Assembly: GCA_913055745.1 (NCBI GenBank)
Contig: CAJXJZ010000001.1
Location: 66,798 to 130,797 of the forward strand
Length of the DNA stretch: 64,000 nucleotides
Reading direction: 5' to 3'
From: an uncultured bacterium
GTDB taxonomy: Bacteria > Hydrothermota > Hydrothermia > UBA1063 > CAJXJZ01
Positions 9,324 to 17,937 of this stretch are shown here, piece after piece (the first letter of the stretch is position 1; each line of letters begins with the position of its first letter). The position numbers were made by a program, and so were the translations under genes. Below the pieces are notes generated by a model. The model was not told where the DNA came from. It saw only the letters and a program-made list of their open reading frames with translations, and searched no databases.

Positions 9324-10510
9324 AATTTTATTACGCAAATGAAGATGAGATAAAACAGGGTAAAACAACAGATATATATTTTTTAAGGACAGAGGAGATA
9401 TTGAGAAAAAATCATGTGAAAAAGCATGTCCTTGCAGAATTCACAGTTCAAACACTTCCAGATAAATACGATTTCGCTGTGTTTTCAGGCCTGTATGAGG
9501 TGTTAAACCTTCTTGAAGGTCTTCCTGTCAATGTGTATGCAATGAAAGAGGGAACGATATTTAAGAGCGCAGATATAAACGGCATACCCGTTCCTGTGAT
9601 GTATATTGAAGGGGATTACAAAGAATTTGCAAAATACGAAACCCCTGCATTGGGCCTTATCTGTCAGGCATCAGGTATTGCTACCAAGTCGGCACGCATT
9701 AAAAGGGCAGCAGGAGATCTTATTGTGCTATCATTCGGTATAAGGAGAATGCACCCTGTACTTGCTCCATTTATAGATAGAAACGCATACATAGGAGGAT
9801 GTGATGGTGTATCAAGTATAAAAGGTGCAGAGGTGATAAAACAAAACCCCAGGGGAACTATGCCACATGCACTTATGCTGACAATGGGTGAAAAAGAGGC
9901 ATGGATGAGTTATGATGAAATTCTTGATGATAGCCTGCCCAGAATCGCATTGATTGATACCTTCTGTGATGAGAAAACATCTGCCATAAAGGCGGCAGAG
10001 GTATTTAAAAAACTTGATGCTGTAAGATTAGATACACCAGGCACAAGGAGAGGTAACTTTGCCAAGATAGTAAGAGAGACAAGATGGGAACTTGATGTGC
10101 GTGGATTTAAAGATGTTGGCATCATCGTCTCAGGTGGTCTTGATGAGGAAAGTGTAAAAGAGTTAAAAGAGGCAGGAGCCACTGGGTTTGGCGTTGGAAC
10201 ATCTATATCTAATGCTAAAACCATTGACTTTGCCATGGATATAGTAGAAATAGAACATAGACCCATTGCAAAAAGAGGCAAGTTTTCCAAACGGAAAGAG
10301 GTTTATAGATGCACAGATTGTGGTGAATATATTGTCCTTCCTTATGGGGAACACATAAAAGAATGCCCTGTGTGCGGTGGTAAGGTGGAAAAGGTATTAC
10401 ATAAGGTAATGGAAGGCGGAAAGAAACTTTCATACTTTGAAGATAACCCAGAGGAAATTAGAAATTATGTTTTGGAGCAGTTGAAGGTTTATAAAAATAC
10501 GGAGCATTAA
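9320..10510 (+). CDS. pncB: Nicotinate phosphoribosyltransferase with C-terminal zinc ribbon
   Basis: Converts nicotinate and PRPP to nicotinate mononucleotide in the NAD salvage route. Recognised from the type II phosphoribosyltransferase barrel: YEVLNLLEGLPVNVYAMKEG near the N-terminus, SFGIRRMHP, IGGCDGVSS and the C-terminal IIVSGGLDEESVKEL followed by GVGTSI. Length is 396. The last ~70 residues carry a two-CxxC zinc ribbon (CTDCGEY and CPVCGGK), an added module seen in some bacterial and archaeal homologues and of unknown role. Starts by ATGA overlap with the PIN-TRAM gene. Confidence 0.88.
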   Translation: MKFYYANEDEIKQGKTTDIYFLRTEEILRKNHVKKHVLAEFTVQTLPDKYDFAVFSGLYEVLNLLEGLPVNVYAMKEGTIFKSADINGIPVPVMYIEGDYKEFAKYETPALGLICQASGIATKSARIKRAAGDLIVLSFGIRRMHPVLAPFIDRNAYIGGCDGVSSIKGAEVIKQNPRGTMPHALMLTMGEKEAWMSYDEILDDSLPRIALIDTFCDEKTSAIKAAEVFKKLDAVRLDTPGTRRGNFAKIVRETRWELDVRGFKDVGIIVSGGLDEESVKELKEAGATGFGVGTSISNAKTIDFAMDIVEIEHRPIAKRGKFSKRKEVYRCTDCGEYIVLPYGEHIKECPVCGGKVEKVLHKVMEGGKKLSYFEDNPEEIRNYVLEQLKVYKNTEH

Positions 10511-10513
10511 AAC

Positions 10514-10981
10514 ATGCAATTAGAAGACTTCCCTAAGGTATCAGAATATATGTCAAAACTACCACCTGTATCACCATCAACCCCTCTAAAAGATGTAGCA
10601 AAACATTTCAAAAAGTATAAAATCCCTATAGTGGCTGTCACTGATAACACAAATGTAATCCTTGGTGCCATATACATCTCAACACTCATAAAGCCCTTTA
10701 TACCCGATTTTATTGACTATATTGACAACTTTGGTTTCATTAGTAATCTCGGCGCACTTGAACACAAGATCTTTTCAGGAGAAATGAGTGCTCTTTTCCT
10801 TGCTCAAGATGTAATGGATACGAATTACCCCTCCATAGAAGAAACAGATTCTACAGTAAAGGCACTATTTGCTATGCATAGGGAGAAAGTTACAGGTCTA
10901 ATCGTGAAAAAAGGGAACCTATATAGGGGTATAATCGTAAGGTGTGATTTATTGGAGTTTCTCTATGGCACTAATAAGTAG
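10514..10981 (+). CDS. CBS-domain pair protein
   Basis: A 155-residue protein made of two CBS domains (about 9-60 and 95-150), with the typical VSEYMSKLPPVSPSTPL and AQDVMDTNYPSIEETDSTVKALFAM openings. CBS pairs bind adenine nucleotides or S-adenosyl compounds and regulate attached or partner proteins. It overlaps the permease gene immediately downstream by 17 bases, so it is plausibly a regulatory subunit for that transporter. That is an inference from position only. Confidence 0.85.
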   Translation: MQLEDFPKVSEYMSKLPPVSPSTPLKDVAKHFKKYKIPIVAVTDNTNVILGAIYISTLIKPFIPDFIDYIDNFGFISNLGALEHKIFSGEMSALFLAQDVMDTNYPSIEETDSTVKALFAMHREKVTGLIVKKGNLYRGIIVRCDLLEFLYGTNK

Positions 10982-12218
10982 TTTTATACTGGTAGCATAC
11001 ATTCTCATTGCATTGGAAAAATGGCATAGAACCACTATTGTATTTTTCTTTGCAGCACTAACAGTGGCTCTTGGACTTCTTACACCAGAGGAGGCATGGC
11101 ATGCAATTGACTATAATACCATAGGTTTGCTAATTGGTATGATGATAATCGTCAATATCATGAAACAAACAGGCATATTTAAGTATTTAGCATTGAAGGC
11201 AGTAAAGGCATCAAAGGGAAATATCTTCTTAATCTTTGTTATGATTACAGGTATTACAGGTGCCCTCTCTGCTTTTTTAGACAATGTAACAATGGTCATA
11301 CTTATAACACCAATATCCATTTTCATTGCTGAAACAATGGGCATATCACCATTTCCATTTTTTATAGGAGAGATAATAGCATCAAATATGGGTGGTACTG
11401 CAACCCTCATAGGAGACCCACCAAATGTAATGATTGGAAGCGCTGCTCATCTTTCCTTTTTTGACTTTTTTGTTCATCTTACACCACTCGTTTTATTGGC
11501 CTATGGTGTATTTATACTTTACTTTAAAGTCTTTGAAAGTAAAAAACTCGGCATCTTTGGTACATTTGACATTGACAGATTAAACATTATGCCCGAAAAA
11601 GCGCTAAAAAATAAGAAACTCCTTAAAAAATCTCTATTTGTTTTTGCGCTCGTTTTATTGGGTTTCTTCTTCCACCCCTTACTCAAACTCGAGCCATCAG
11701 TGGTAGCACTTACAGGAGCAGCATTATTACTTGTTCTATCAAAGCATAATCCTGAGGATGTATTAAAAGAGGTTGAATGGGCAACACTGGTATTTCTTGC
11801 GGGATTCTTCATACTGGTTGGGGGACTTGAAAAATTTGGTGTTATTACCTATCTTGCAAAATGGATAGTATCCATCACTTCAAATATAAAAATCCTTGCT
11901 ATCATTATCCTTATAATATCAGCTTTCGTATCTTCTATATTGGACAACATCCCATTTGTTGCTGCTATGATACCCATTATAGCCACGGTGAATGCAAAAC
12001 TCGGTATTCATACAAATACACTCTGGTGGGCTCTTTCTCTTGGCGCATGTCTTGGTGGAAATGGGACACTAATCGGTGCTTCTGCAAATGTGGTCGTGGC
12101 TAGTATGTCAACAAAGACGGAAACGCCCCTTACCTTTAAAAACTATCTAAGGTACGGACCTTTAGCAACTCTCATATCCATAACACTTTCAGCACTATAC
12201 ATCTGGTTCTTTTTGTAA
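10965..12218 (+). CDS. ArsB/NhaD-superfamily ion transporter
   Basis: Polytopic permease with about 11 hydrophobic segments and two inverted repeats, each carrying the family signature: GGTATLIGDPPNVMIG in the first half and GGNGTLIGASANVVVAS in the second. An asparagine-rich LDNVTMV/LDNIPFVAAM pair marks the discontinuous helices of the fold. The superfamily includes sodium/proton antiporters, arsenite pumps and dicarboxylate carriers; the substrate cannot be set here. ATG at 10965 (MALISSF) has TTGGAG upstream and is preferred over the GTG at 10944. It overlaps the CBS gene. Confidence 0.85.
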   Translation: MALISSFILVAYILIALEKWHRTTIVFFFAALTVALGLLTPEEAWHAIDYNTIGLLIGMMIIVNIMKQTGIFKYLALKAVKASKGNIFLIFVMITGITGALSAFLDNVTMVILITPISIFIAETMGISPFPFFIGEIIASNMGGTATLIGDPPNVMIGSAAHLSFFDFFVHLTPLVLLAYGVFILYFKVFESKKLGIFGTFDIDRLNIMPEKALKNKKLLKKSLFVFALVLLGFFFHPLLKLEPSVVALTGAALLLVLSKHNPEDVLKEVEWATLVFLAGFFILVGGLEKFGVITYLAKWIVSITSNIKILAIIILIISAFVSSILDNIPFVAAMIPIIATVNAKLGIHTNTLWWALSLGACLGGNGTLIGASANVVVASMSTKTETPLTFKNYLRYGPLATLISITLSALYIWFFL

Positions 12219-12220
12219 AC

Positions 12221-12337
12221 ATGCCAAAAAATAACGAACACATCATCTATCCTGACACTGCTACAATACTCTCTGGAACATATATTGTTAAAGTTGATTT
12301 TTATTCTGATAATGTAAGTAGTTTAATAAGAAGTTAG
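12221..12337 (+). CDS. Possible 38-residue ORF, or gene remnant
   Basis: Too short for the ORF track. The frame runs from ATG at 12221 to TAG at 12335 and reads like ordinary protein (SGTYIVKVDFYSDNV), but no ribosome binding site precedes it and it starts three bases after the permease stop. It could be a translationally coupled small protein or the decayed tail of a lost gene. I do not recognise it. Confidence 0.2.
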   Translation: MPKNNEHIIYPDTATILSGTYIVKVDFYSDNVSSLIRS

Positions 12338-12347
12338 GTATATGAAA

Positions 12348-12369
12348 GCCCGCTATGGCGGGATTTTTT
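12348..12369 (+). terminator. Rho-independent terminator after the permease operon
   Basis: A stem CCCGC/GCGGG with a TATG loop is followed at once by ATTTTTT. It ends the long rightward operon that enters the window with recN. Confidence 0.85.
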
Positions 12370-12414
12370 AATTTCATCACTTATGCCTTAAAATTATTCT
12401 AAAGGAGGTATAAA

Positions 12415-12882
12415 ATGCTGAGAATAGGGGATACAGCACCATCTTTCTGTCTTCTGGATGCAGATGATAGAGAAGTTTGCCTTAAGGACTTTGAAAATAG
12501 GTACATTGTTTTATACTTCTATCCAAAAGATAATACTTCCGGCTGTACAAAGGAGGCTATTGGTTTTTCTGATCACATAGAAGAAATAAGAGCACTGGGT
12601 GGAGAAGTCATAGGTATATCAAAAGACTCCACAAAGAGCCACAAAAACTTTATAAACAAGCACAACCTTAAAATCATACTACTTTCCGACCCAGAACATA
12701 AGGTTATAGAGATGTATGGAGCATGGCAACTCAAGAAAAGATACGGAAGAGAGTATTATGGCATTACAAGAAGCACATTCATCATAGACAAAAAAGGGAA
12801 GATCGCTTATGTCTGGCCAAATGTAAAGGTTAAAGGGCATGTTGAGGATGTTATTAACAAACTAAAGGAGATCGTTTCATAA
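12415..12882 (+). CDS. bcp: Bcp/PrxQ-type thiol peroxidase
   Basis: Thioredoxin-fold peroxiredoxin that reduces hydroperoxides. The peroxidatic Cys44 is in PKDNTSGCTKEA, the PrxQ hallmark. The usual resolving cysteine five residues later is isoleucine (EAIGFSD), so this member cannot use the classical intramolecular disulfide. Cys12 and Cys22 remain as possible alternatives, or the enzyme works as a 1-Cys type. TFIIDKKGKIAYVW near the end is typical. Normal length at 155. AAAGGAGGT precedes the ATG and the gene starts a new unit behind the terminator. Confidence 0.92.
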   Translation: MLRIGDTAPSFCLLDADDREVCLKDFENRYIVLYFYPKDNTSGCTKEAIGFSDHIEEIRALGGEVIGISKDSTKSHKNFINKHNLKIILLSDPEHKVIEMYGAWQLKKRYGREYYGITRSTFIIDKKGKIAYVWPNVKVKGHVEDVINKLKEIVS

Positions 12883-12916
12883 GGCTTTAGTATTGATATA
12901 AAGAAGGAGGAAAAAA

Positions 12917-14110
12917 TTGGCAGATATAGGGACGCGTATTGCTGGTATTGAATTTAAAAATCCTGTTCTTACTGCAGCAGGACCACCTGTAAGGGATGCA
13001 CAATCAATAATAAAATGTGTAGAAAGCGGTGTAGGAGGTATTGTAACTAAAACCATATCAACAAAACCCGCACCTGTTCCGAGACCGAATATGGCTGCCT
13101 TAAACAGGGCAAGAATCCTCCAAATGTATAATACAGTTAAAAACGGCAATCAACAATTCTATGTGAAAACCGCTTATAGGATGGACCAGGGATTTATTAA
13201 CACAGAACTTTGGACTGAACTTTCTCTTGAGCAATGGATAGATAAAGAACTACCCATGTTAAAAGACCTTGGTGTGCCACTTATTGTCTCAGTGGGATAT
13301 ACGCCAGAGGATATGAAAAAAATCGTCCCTTTACTGCGCGAGTTTAATATAGATGCCATTGAATTTTCCACACACTACATAACTCCTGGCATAATTACAG
13401 ACATTATTAAAACCATCAAAAGCATAATGGACATACCTGTTTTTCCAAAACTCTCTCCACACCATACAGACCTCCTTGTAGAGCAAGCAAAGGAGGCAGA
13501 AAAGTCTGGTGCAGATGCAATTGTTGCCATAAATTCCTTTGGACCAACACTTTCCTTTGACATTTATACAAGAAGGCCTTATATGGGTTCTGAATTTGGC
13601 TTTGGATGGCTAAGTGGACCACCTATTAAACCTCTTGCAGTTAGGGCTGTTTTTGATATTGCAAGAGCAGTAAATATTCCTGTTATCGGTGTTGGTGGTA
13701 TATCCACTGGCAAAGATGCAATAGAACACATTATGGCAGGTGCAAGCGCTGTTGGTGTTTGCACACAAGGTATTATTGAAGGGAAAAAGGCATTTGGGAG
13801 GATAGCACAGGAGATACAAGATGAATTGGATAAAATGGGCTTTTCTTCCTTAGAGGAAATAAAGGGTCTATACATTAAAGAGATGGGTATGGGTCAAAAA
13901 ATTAAAACAGAAGGTGGCATAGCAAAACTGATAGAACAAAAATGCACAGGATGTAAATTATGCGAAAGGGTCTGTCAATATGAAGCAATTTCAATGGTAA
14001 AAAAAGAAGGCATACGCCACCTTTTTCCTGAGATTAACGAAGAAAAATGTGCAGCATGTGGCCTCTGCGTTTCAATATGCCCCACAGAGGCATTGTATCT
14101 TGAATTTTAA
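12917..14110 (+). CDS. Dihydroorotate/dihydropyrimidine dehydrogenase-like flavoprotein with C-terminal 2x[4Fe-4S] domain
   Basis: TIM-barrel FMN domain (about residues 1-310) of the DHOD/PreA family: MADIGTRIAGIEFKNPVLTAAGP, PVFPKLSPH, GWLSGPPIKPLAVR and the phosphate-binding GVGGISTGKDAIEHIMAGA. A bacterial ferredoxin domain follows (CTGCKLCERVC, CAACGLCVSIC). This fusion resembles PreA and the C-terminal half of mammalian DPD. The catalytic-loop block (normally N-x-SCPH) is replaced by FSTHYITP, and no PreT partner is nearby, so the substrate is uncertain. The start is a TTG with AAGGAGG six bases upstream; no ATG fits. Confidence 0.82.
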   Translation: MADIGTRIAGIEFKNPVLTAAGPPVRDAQSIIKCVESGVGGIVTKTISTKPAPVPRPNMAALNRARILQMYNTVKNGNQQFYVKTAYRMDQGFINTELWTELSLEQWIDKELPMLKDLGVPLIVSVGYTPEDMKKIVPLLREFNIDAIEFSTHYITPGIITDIIKTIKSIMDIPVFPKLSPHHTDLLVEQAKEAEKSGADAIVAINSFGPTLSFDIYTRRPYMGSEFGFGWLSGPPIKPLAVRAVFDIARAVNIPVIGVGGISTGKDAIEHIMAGASAVGVCTQGIIEGKKAFGRIAQEIQDELDKMGFSSLEEIKGLYIKEMGMGQKIKTEGGIAKLIEQKCTGCKLCERVCQYEAISMVKKEGIRHLFPEINEEKCAACGLCVSICPTEALYLEF

Positions 14111-14121
14111 GGAGGTATTAT

Positions 14122-15687
14122 ATGCATATAATATTGGCATTTTTTATTGCTCTATATCCTCATCTAAAAATTGAGGCATACACTGACAGCACAGGACCAT
14201 ACTTTGTGGTCCATGCGCCACATATTTCTACAGACTTTACCCTGTATGTAACAGATCTATCCTACTCTAAGGATAGCGTGCTTAATGTGTCTTATCCTGA
14301 TTTTGACCTATGGGATAGAAAAAAGACAGAAGACAGCGTTTTTGTTTTTAGACCAACAAAAAGAAGAACATTTAGAAAAAACACACTGTATGCAATAAGA
14401 CCCTCTGCCTTTGACCTAAAGGACAAAAATACGCTACTTGGCACATATTACTTTTTTAGATTAAATAAAAAAGGAAAGATCGGCATTGCTCCATACATAT
14501 TCCCTGTTATGCAACTTCTATCAAAGGATACCTTAGGTATTTTCTTTGAAGGAAACAAGAAATCCTATGCATCAATTACCCTATTTTACAAAAAGGAGAG
14601 CCCCAAAACCATAACACATAATAAAAAATGCAGAAGGCATGAGTTCAAAATACCATACCAAAAAGACCTTCTATATTATAGGTTTTCCCTTTATACAAAG
14701 TATGATACATTTACATCACATCTTGTGCCTATAAAATACAGAGGGAAAATTGAAACATTTGCCATCTTTGGCGATACAAGAGCAAACTGGGCAATGCCAT
14801 CAGAACGGGGAAGGACAGATGGGGTAAATGAAGAAGTTATTAACAACATCCTGCGTGCCATATACAAAGACGAACCTGATTTTGTAGAAATAAACGGAGA
14901 CCTTATTTCAGGGTATACAAACAGTAAAGAAGACGCTTTAATGCAGTATTATGCATTTTTGAAGTCCCTATATCCATATGCATCATCCATCCCATTTCTT
15001 TTCACGCCAGGAAACCACGATATGACAGCACCGATGGATGGTGATAGAAGATCTCACAAAGACCCCACACCTCCACAAAGTGCTGAAGACCTATGGAAGA
15101 ATCTCTTTATGCAACCAGAAAACGGTCCAATAGAACAAAAGGGTATGCCTCCATATAAAGAAAATGTCTATTTTTTGGATGCAGGCAATTGGGGTATATT
15201 CTTTTTAAACAGCGATTATAACTATGCAAAGGAAAACAGAAAGAGGATAAGTGGCAATATTACAAGTGAAGAAATGACATGGTTTCTTCAAAAAAGTAGA
15301 TATTTTAAACATAGCATTGTGATATTTCATGAGCCACTTTATTCAAATACACCCATTAAAGGACACGCCCTTGATTATGATATAGTAAAAAGGGATAGCC
15401 TGCTAAATGCATTTTTGAGGTCTGGAGCTTCGCTTATCTTAACGAGCCATGAACACCTCTATGCAAGGAGGAAAATAGCTGATGGAAAGGCACACAAATG
15501 GATATATCAGGTAACATTGGGGACAGGTGGTGCACCCATTTACAATGTGCCCAAAGAAAAAAGAACAGGCATTGATGCATTCTCCAAAGAGACAACATAC
15601 GGGCTAATACATTTAAAAAAGAACAAAGTGATAGGCCTTGTAAAAAACATAAACGGATTTGTGGTTGATAGTTTTAAAATAAATTAA
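14122..15687 (+). CDS. Secreted metallophosphoesterase with N-terminal beta domain
   Basis: A signal-like hydrophobic start (MHIILAFFIALYP) points to export. About 200 residues with a beta-rich look precede a calcineurin-like phosphoesterase domain with the five metal motifs: FGDTRANW at about residue 215, NGDLIS, TPGNHDM at about 296, IFHEPLY and TSHEHLYAR at about 442. The arrangement resembles purple acid phosphatases. The usual GHxH is SHEH, keeping both histidines. AAGGAGG precedes the ATG. Its TAA overlaps the recJ stop on the other strand. Confidence 0.82.
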   Translation: MHIILAFFIALYPHLKIEAYTDSTGPYFVVHAPHISTDFTLYVTDLSYSKDSVLNVSYPDFDLWDRKKTEDSVFVFRPTKRRTFRKNTLYAIRPSAFDLKDKNTLLGTYYFFRLNKKGKIGIAPYIFPVMQLLSKDTLGIFFEGNKKSYASITLFYKKESPKTITHNKKCRRHEFKIPYQKDLLYYRFSLYTKYDTFTSHLVPIKYRGKIETFAIFGDTRANWAMPSERGRTDGVNEEVINNILRAIYKDEPDFVEINGDLISGYTNSKEDALMQYYAFLKSLYPYASSIPFLFTPGNHDMTAPMDGDRRSHKDPTPPQSAEDLWKNLFMQPENGPIEQKGMPPYKENVYFLDAGNWGIFFLNSDYNYAKENRKRISGNITSEEMTWFLQKSRYFKHSIVIFHEPLYSNTPIKGHALDYDIVKRDSLLNAFLRSGASLILTSHEHLYARRKIADGKAHKWIYQVTLGTGGAPIYNVPKEKRTGIDAFSKETTYGLIHLKKNKVIGLVKNINGFVVDSFKIN

Positions 15688-17336
15688 GTAGATGGATTTG
15701 CATCAATTAACTGTATAATTTTTTTTGAATAGAACTTATCCTCCCTTAAGGTGAATACAATATCACTCTTTGGGGAGGATTTAAGTATTCTAATTACTTC
15801 GCCATTTCCACCATAAATGGCTGTGTGAATATCACCATTTATATCCACATTGAACTTATAAAAATTCTTCTTCAATGTGGTAATCTCACCTGTTCTCCTG
15901 GCACCTCTATACAAAAAACTCGGTTTTGTATTACCCATACCAAAGGGCTTAAACAAATCAAAATTATTAAAGAGTTCTTCTCTATTATAGATCTCTGATA
16001 TATCCACATCAATCTCAATCTCCCTTTCAAGGTCATCTGAGGTTAAAACACTCTTAGCATACTCATTTATTCCCTGTTCAAATATGTCAAGTTTATCAGG
16101 CTTAAGGCTCAATCCGGCTGCATATTTATGACCACCAAATGAAAGAAGGTGGTCTTCCTGTGATGATATGGCCTGGAAGATATTAAATGTGGGTATGCTC
16201 CTTGCAGAGCCTTTTAAAATCTCACCCTTACGAGTGAGCAAAATAGCCGGGCGATAGAATCTCTCCACGACCCTTGATGCCACTATGCCAACAACACCTT
16301 CATGCCAATGTTCATTATAAAGCACATAAACGAGACTGTCCTTCTTTCGCTCTGCCATATTCATTGCCTCTTCAACAATCCTCTGCTCCACCCTCTGTCT
16401 TTTCAAATTTAGATTGTTTAACAAAGCGGCATACTGCCTTGCAGAAACACCATCGGTGGCAACAAGTAGCCGGAAAGCCTTTATTGCATCCTCCATTCTT
16501 CCTGCTGCATTGAGCCTTGGTGCTAAAATGAAACTAATATGATATGTATCTATTTTGTCCTTTATGCGGGCTATGCTTCGGAGTGCCTTAAGCCCTGCCT
16601 TTTTTGTCTGATTAAGAATAGAGAGCCCGGATTTTGTCAATATCCTATTTTCATCAACCAATGGAACAAGGTCTGACACTGTTCCAAGTGCCACAAGATC
16701 AAGGTCCCAATAGAGTTCTGTTTTATCCTTCTTCAATTTTTCGTATAAACCCTCAAGTAGTTTAAATGCAACTCCAACACCTGCAAGATTATCGTATGGA
16801 TAATCGCCCAATCTTGGATTTATTATGGCATAAGATAAAGGAATGTTATCTTTTACCTCATGATGGTCTGTTATTATAACATCCATTTTCAACGAGTTGG
16901 CATATTCTATTTCTTTGAAGGATGTAATACCACAATCAACTGTTATAATAAGCGTGGCACCTATACTCGCTGCCTTTTCTATGCCATGTCTTGACACGCC
17001 ATATCCATCGTCAAACCTATTTGGAACATAGGCAAAAACCTTAAATCCAAGCCTTTTTAAAGCCCTATACATGAGAGCAAGAGAACTTACACCATCCACA
17101 TCATAATCACCATGTATGAAAACCGTTTCCCTTCTTTTTAAGGCAAGTATTAGCCTATCCACTGCCTTTTCCATATCTTTAAATTCATAGGGTGAATAAA
17201 GGGAACCAAGCCGTGGTGAAAGATAAAACTTCGCAACATCAGGACTTATACCACGAGCAGATAAAAGCGATGCTACGATAGGGGATGTCTCATATCTATC
17301 CAATGGGAAAACAGGACTCTTTATTCTCCAACGCAT
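15684..17336 (-). CDS. recJ: Single-strand-specific exonuclease RecJ
   Basis: 5'-to-3' single-strand exonuclease for recombination and mismatch repair. DHH-family motifs: HGDYDVDGVSSL, ITDHHEV, INPRLGDYPYDNLAGVGV, and the later LAPRLNAAGRM. The DHHA1 and OB-like C-terminal parts are present with GHKYAAGLSL and FGMGNTKP. At 550 residues it is near the short end of RecJ. The ATG lacks a ribosome binding site; a promoter six bases upstream suggests a leaderless mRNA. Confidence 0.95.
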   Translation of the reverse strand: MRWRIKSPVFPLDRYETSPIVASLLSARGISPDVAKFYLSPRLGSLYSPYEFKDMEKAVDRLILALKRRETVFIHGDYDVDGVSSLALMYRALKRLGFKVFAYVPNRFDDGYGVSRHGIEKAASIGATLIITVDCGITSFKEIEYANSLKMDVIITDHHEVKDNIPLSYAIINPRLGDYPYDNLAGVGVAFKLLEGLYEKLKKDKTELYWDLDLVALGTVSDLVPLVDENRILTKSGLSILNQTKKAGLKALRSIARIKDKIDTYHISFILAPRLNAAGRMEDAIKAFRLLVATDGVSARQYAALLNNLNLKRQRVEQRIVEEAMNMAERKKDSLVYVLYNEHWHEGVVGIVASRVVERFYRPAILLTRKGEILKGSARSIPTFNIFQAISSQEDHLLSFGGHKYAAGLSLKPDKLDIFEQGINEYAKSVLTSDDLEREIEIDVDISEIYNREELFNNFDLFKPFGMGNTKPSFLYRGARRTGEITTLKKNFYKFNVDINGDIHTAIYGGNGEVIRILKSSPKSDIVFTLREDKFYSKKIIQLIDANPST

Positions 17337-17342
17337 ATATTT

Positions 17343-17371
17343 AGTTTACATTCAAACAAAAGGGCATGCAA
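17343..17371 (-). promoter_or_regulatory. recJ promoter, leaderless arrangement
   Basis: On the minus strand TTGCAT, 17 bases, then TAAACT, followed by only AAATAT before the recJ ATG. Transcription would start on or next to the start codon. Confidence 0.5.
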
Positions 17372-17450
17372 TAAAAAGTCTCAATTAAGTGAAATTAACC
17401 ATCTTTTAAGAACTGTCCGCAATGCTAAGAATATATAAATCAATAAAAAC

Positions 17451-17479
17451 TTGAATGAACACAAGGAATATGTTATAAT
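17451..17479 (+). promoter_or_regulatory. marR operon promoter
   Basis: TTGAAT at 17451, a 17-base spacer and TATAAT at 17474: a near-consensus sigma70-type promoter about 30 bases before the marR start. Confidence 0.75.
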
Positions 17480-17489
17480 GTTAGCATTA
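17476..17489 (+). promoter_or_regulatory. Candidate MarR operator
   Basis: Inverted repeat TAATG-TTAG-CATTA overlapping the -10 box and the expected transcription start. This is where an autorepressing MarR dimer would bind; the sequence is seen, the role is inferred. Confidence 0.5.
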
Positions 17490-17508
17490 CGAACAAAGGA
17501 GGTGTAAT

Positions 17509-17934
17509 ATGATTGAAAGGGAAATAGAGAATGTACTGCGCAGTGTATACTTCAAAATAACCGTAAAAGGAAGAACTGCATTGAACGAGATTAAAATCAC
17601 TCCACCGCAATTCAGGCTTATGACCCATGTATATTTTAATGGTCCTATGAATCAAACCACCTTGTCAAAGGACCTTTTTCTTGCAAAAAGCACTATTTCT
17701 GGCATAGTGGAAAGACTTCGGAAGAGAAGGTTCGTAAAAATGGCAAAGAGGGAAAAAGACTTAAGGAATGAGATTGTTATGCTTACTCCTGCAGGGGAAG
17801 AGGTTATTAAAAGGGTGATAGATAAAAGGGTGGATTATATTCACAAACTCCTCTATGATTTTACTGAAGAAGATAAAGAGAAACTCCTTGAACTTTTAAT
17901 ACAAATGGATGAGACATCCAAAAAACTTGAATAA
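17509..17934 (+). CDS. MarR-family transcriptional regulator
   Basis: Winged helix-turn-helix repressor, 141 residues. The recognition region is NQTTLSKDLFLAKSTISGIVERLRKRRFV, followed by the wing with KREKDLRNEIVMLTPAGEEV. MarR proteins usually repress a neighbouring efflux or detoxification operon and release it on binding a small aromatic or oxidised ligand. Here it is the first gene of a unit continuing into a DUF401 permease and two ABC exporter halves. AAAGGAGGTG lies seven bases before the ATG. Confidence 0.9.
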   Translation: MIEREIENVLRSVYFKITVKGRTALNEIKITPPQFRLMTHVYFNGPMNQTTLSKDLFLAKSTISGIVERLRKRRFVKMAKREKDLRNEIVMLTPAGEEVIKRVIDKRVDYIHKLLYDFTEEDKEKLLELLIQMDETSKKLE

Positions 17935-17937
17935 TCT

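Noticed and set aside
11861-12103. 80-codon ORF inside the ArsB/NhaD permease
   Set aside because: Frame-shifted shadow of a conserved transporter region including the GGNGTLIG signature; no ribosome binding site.
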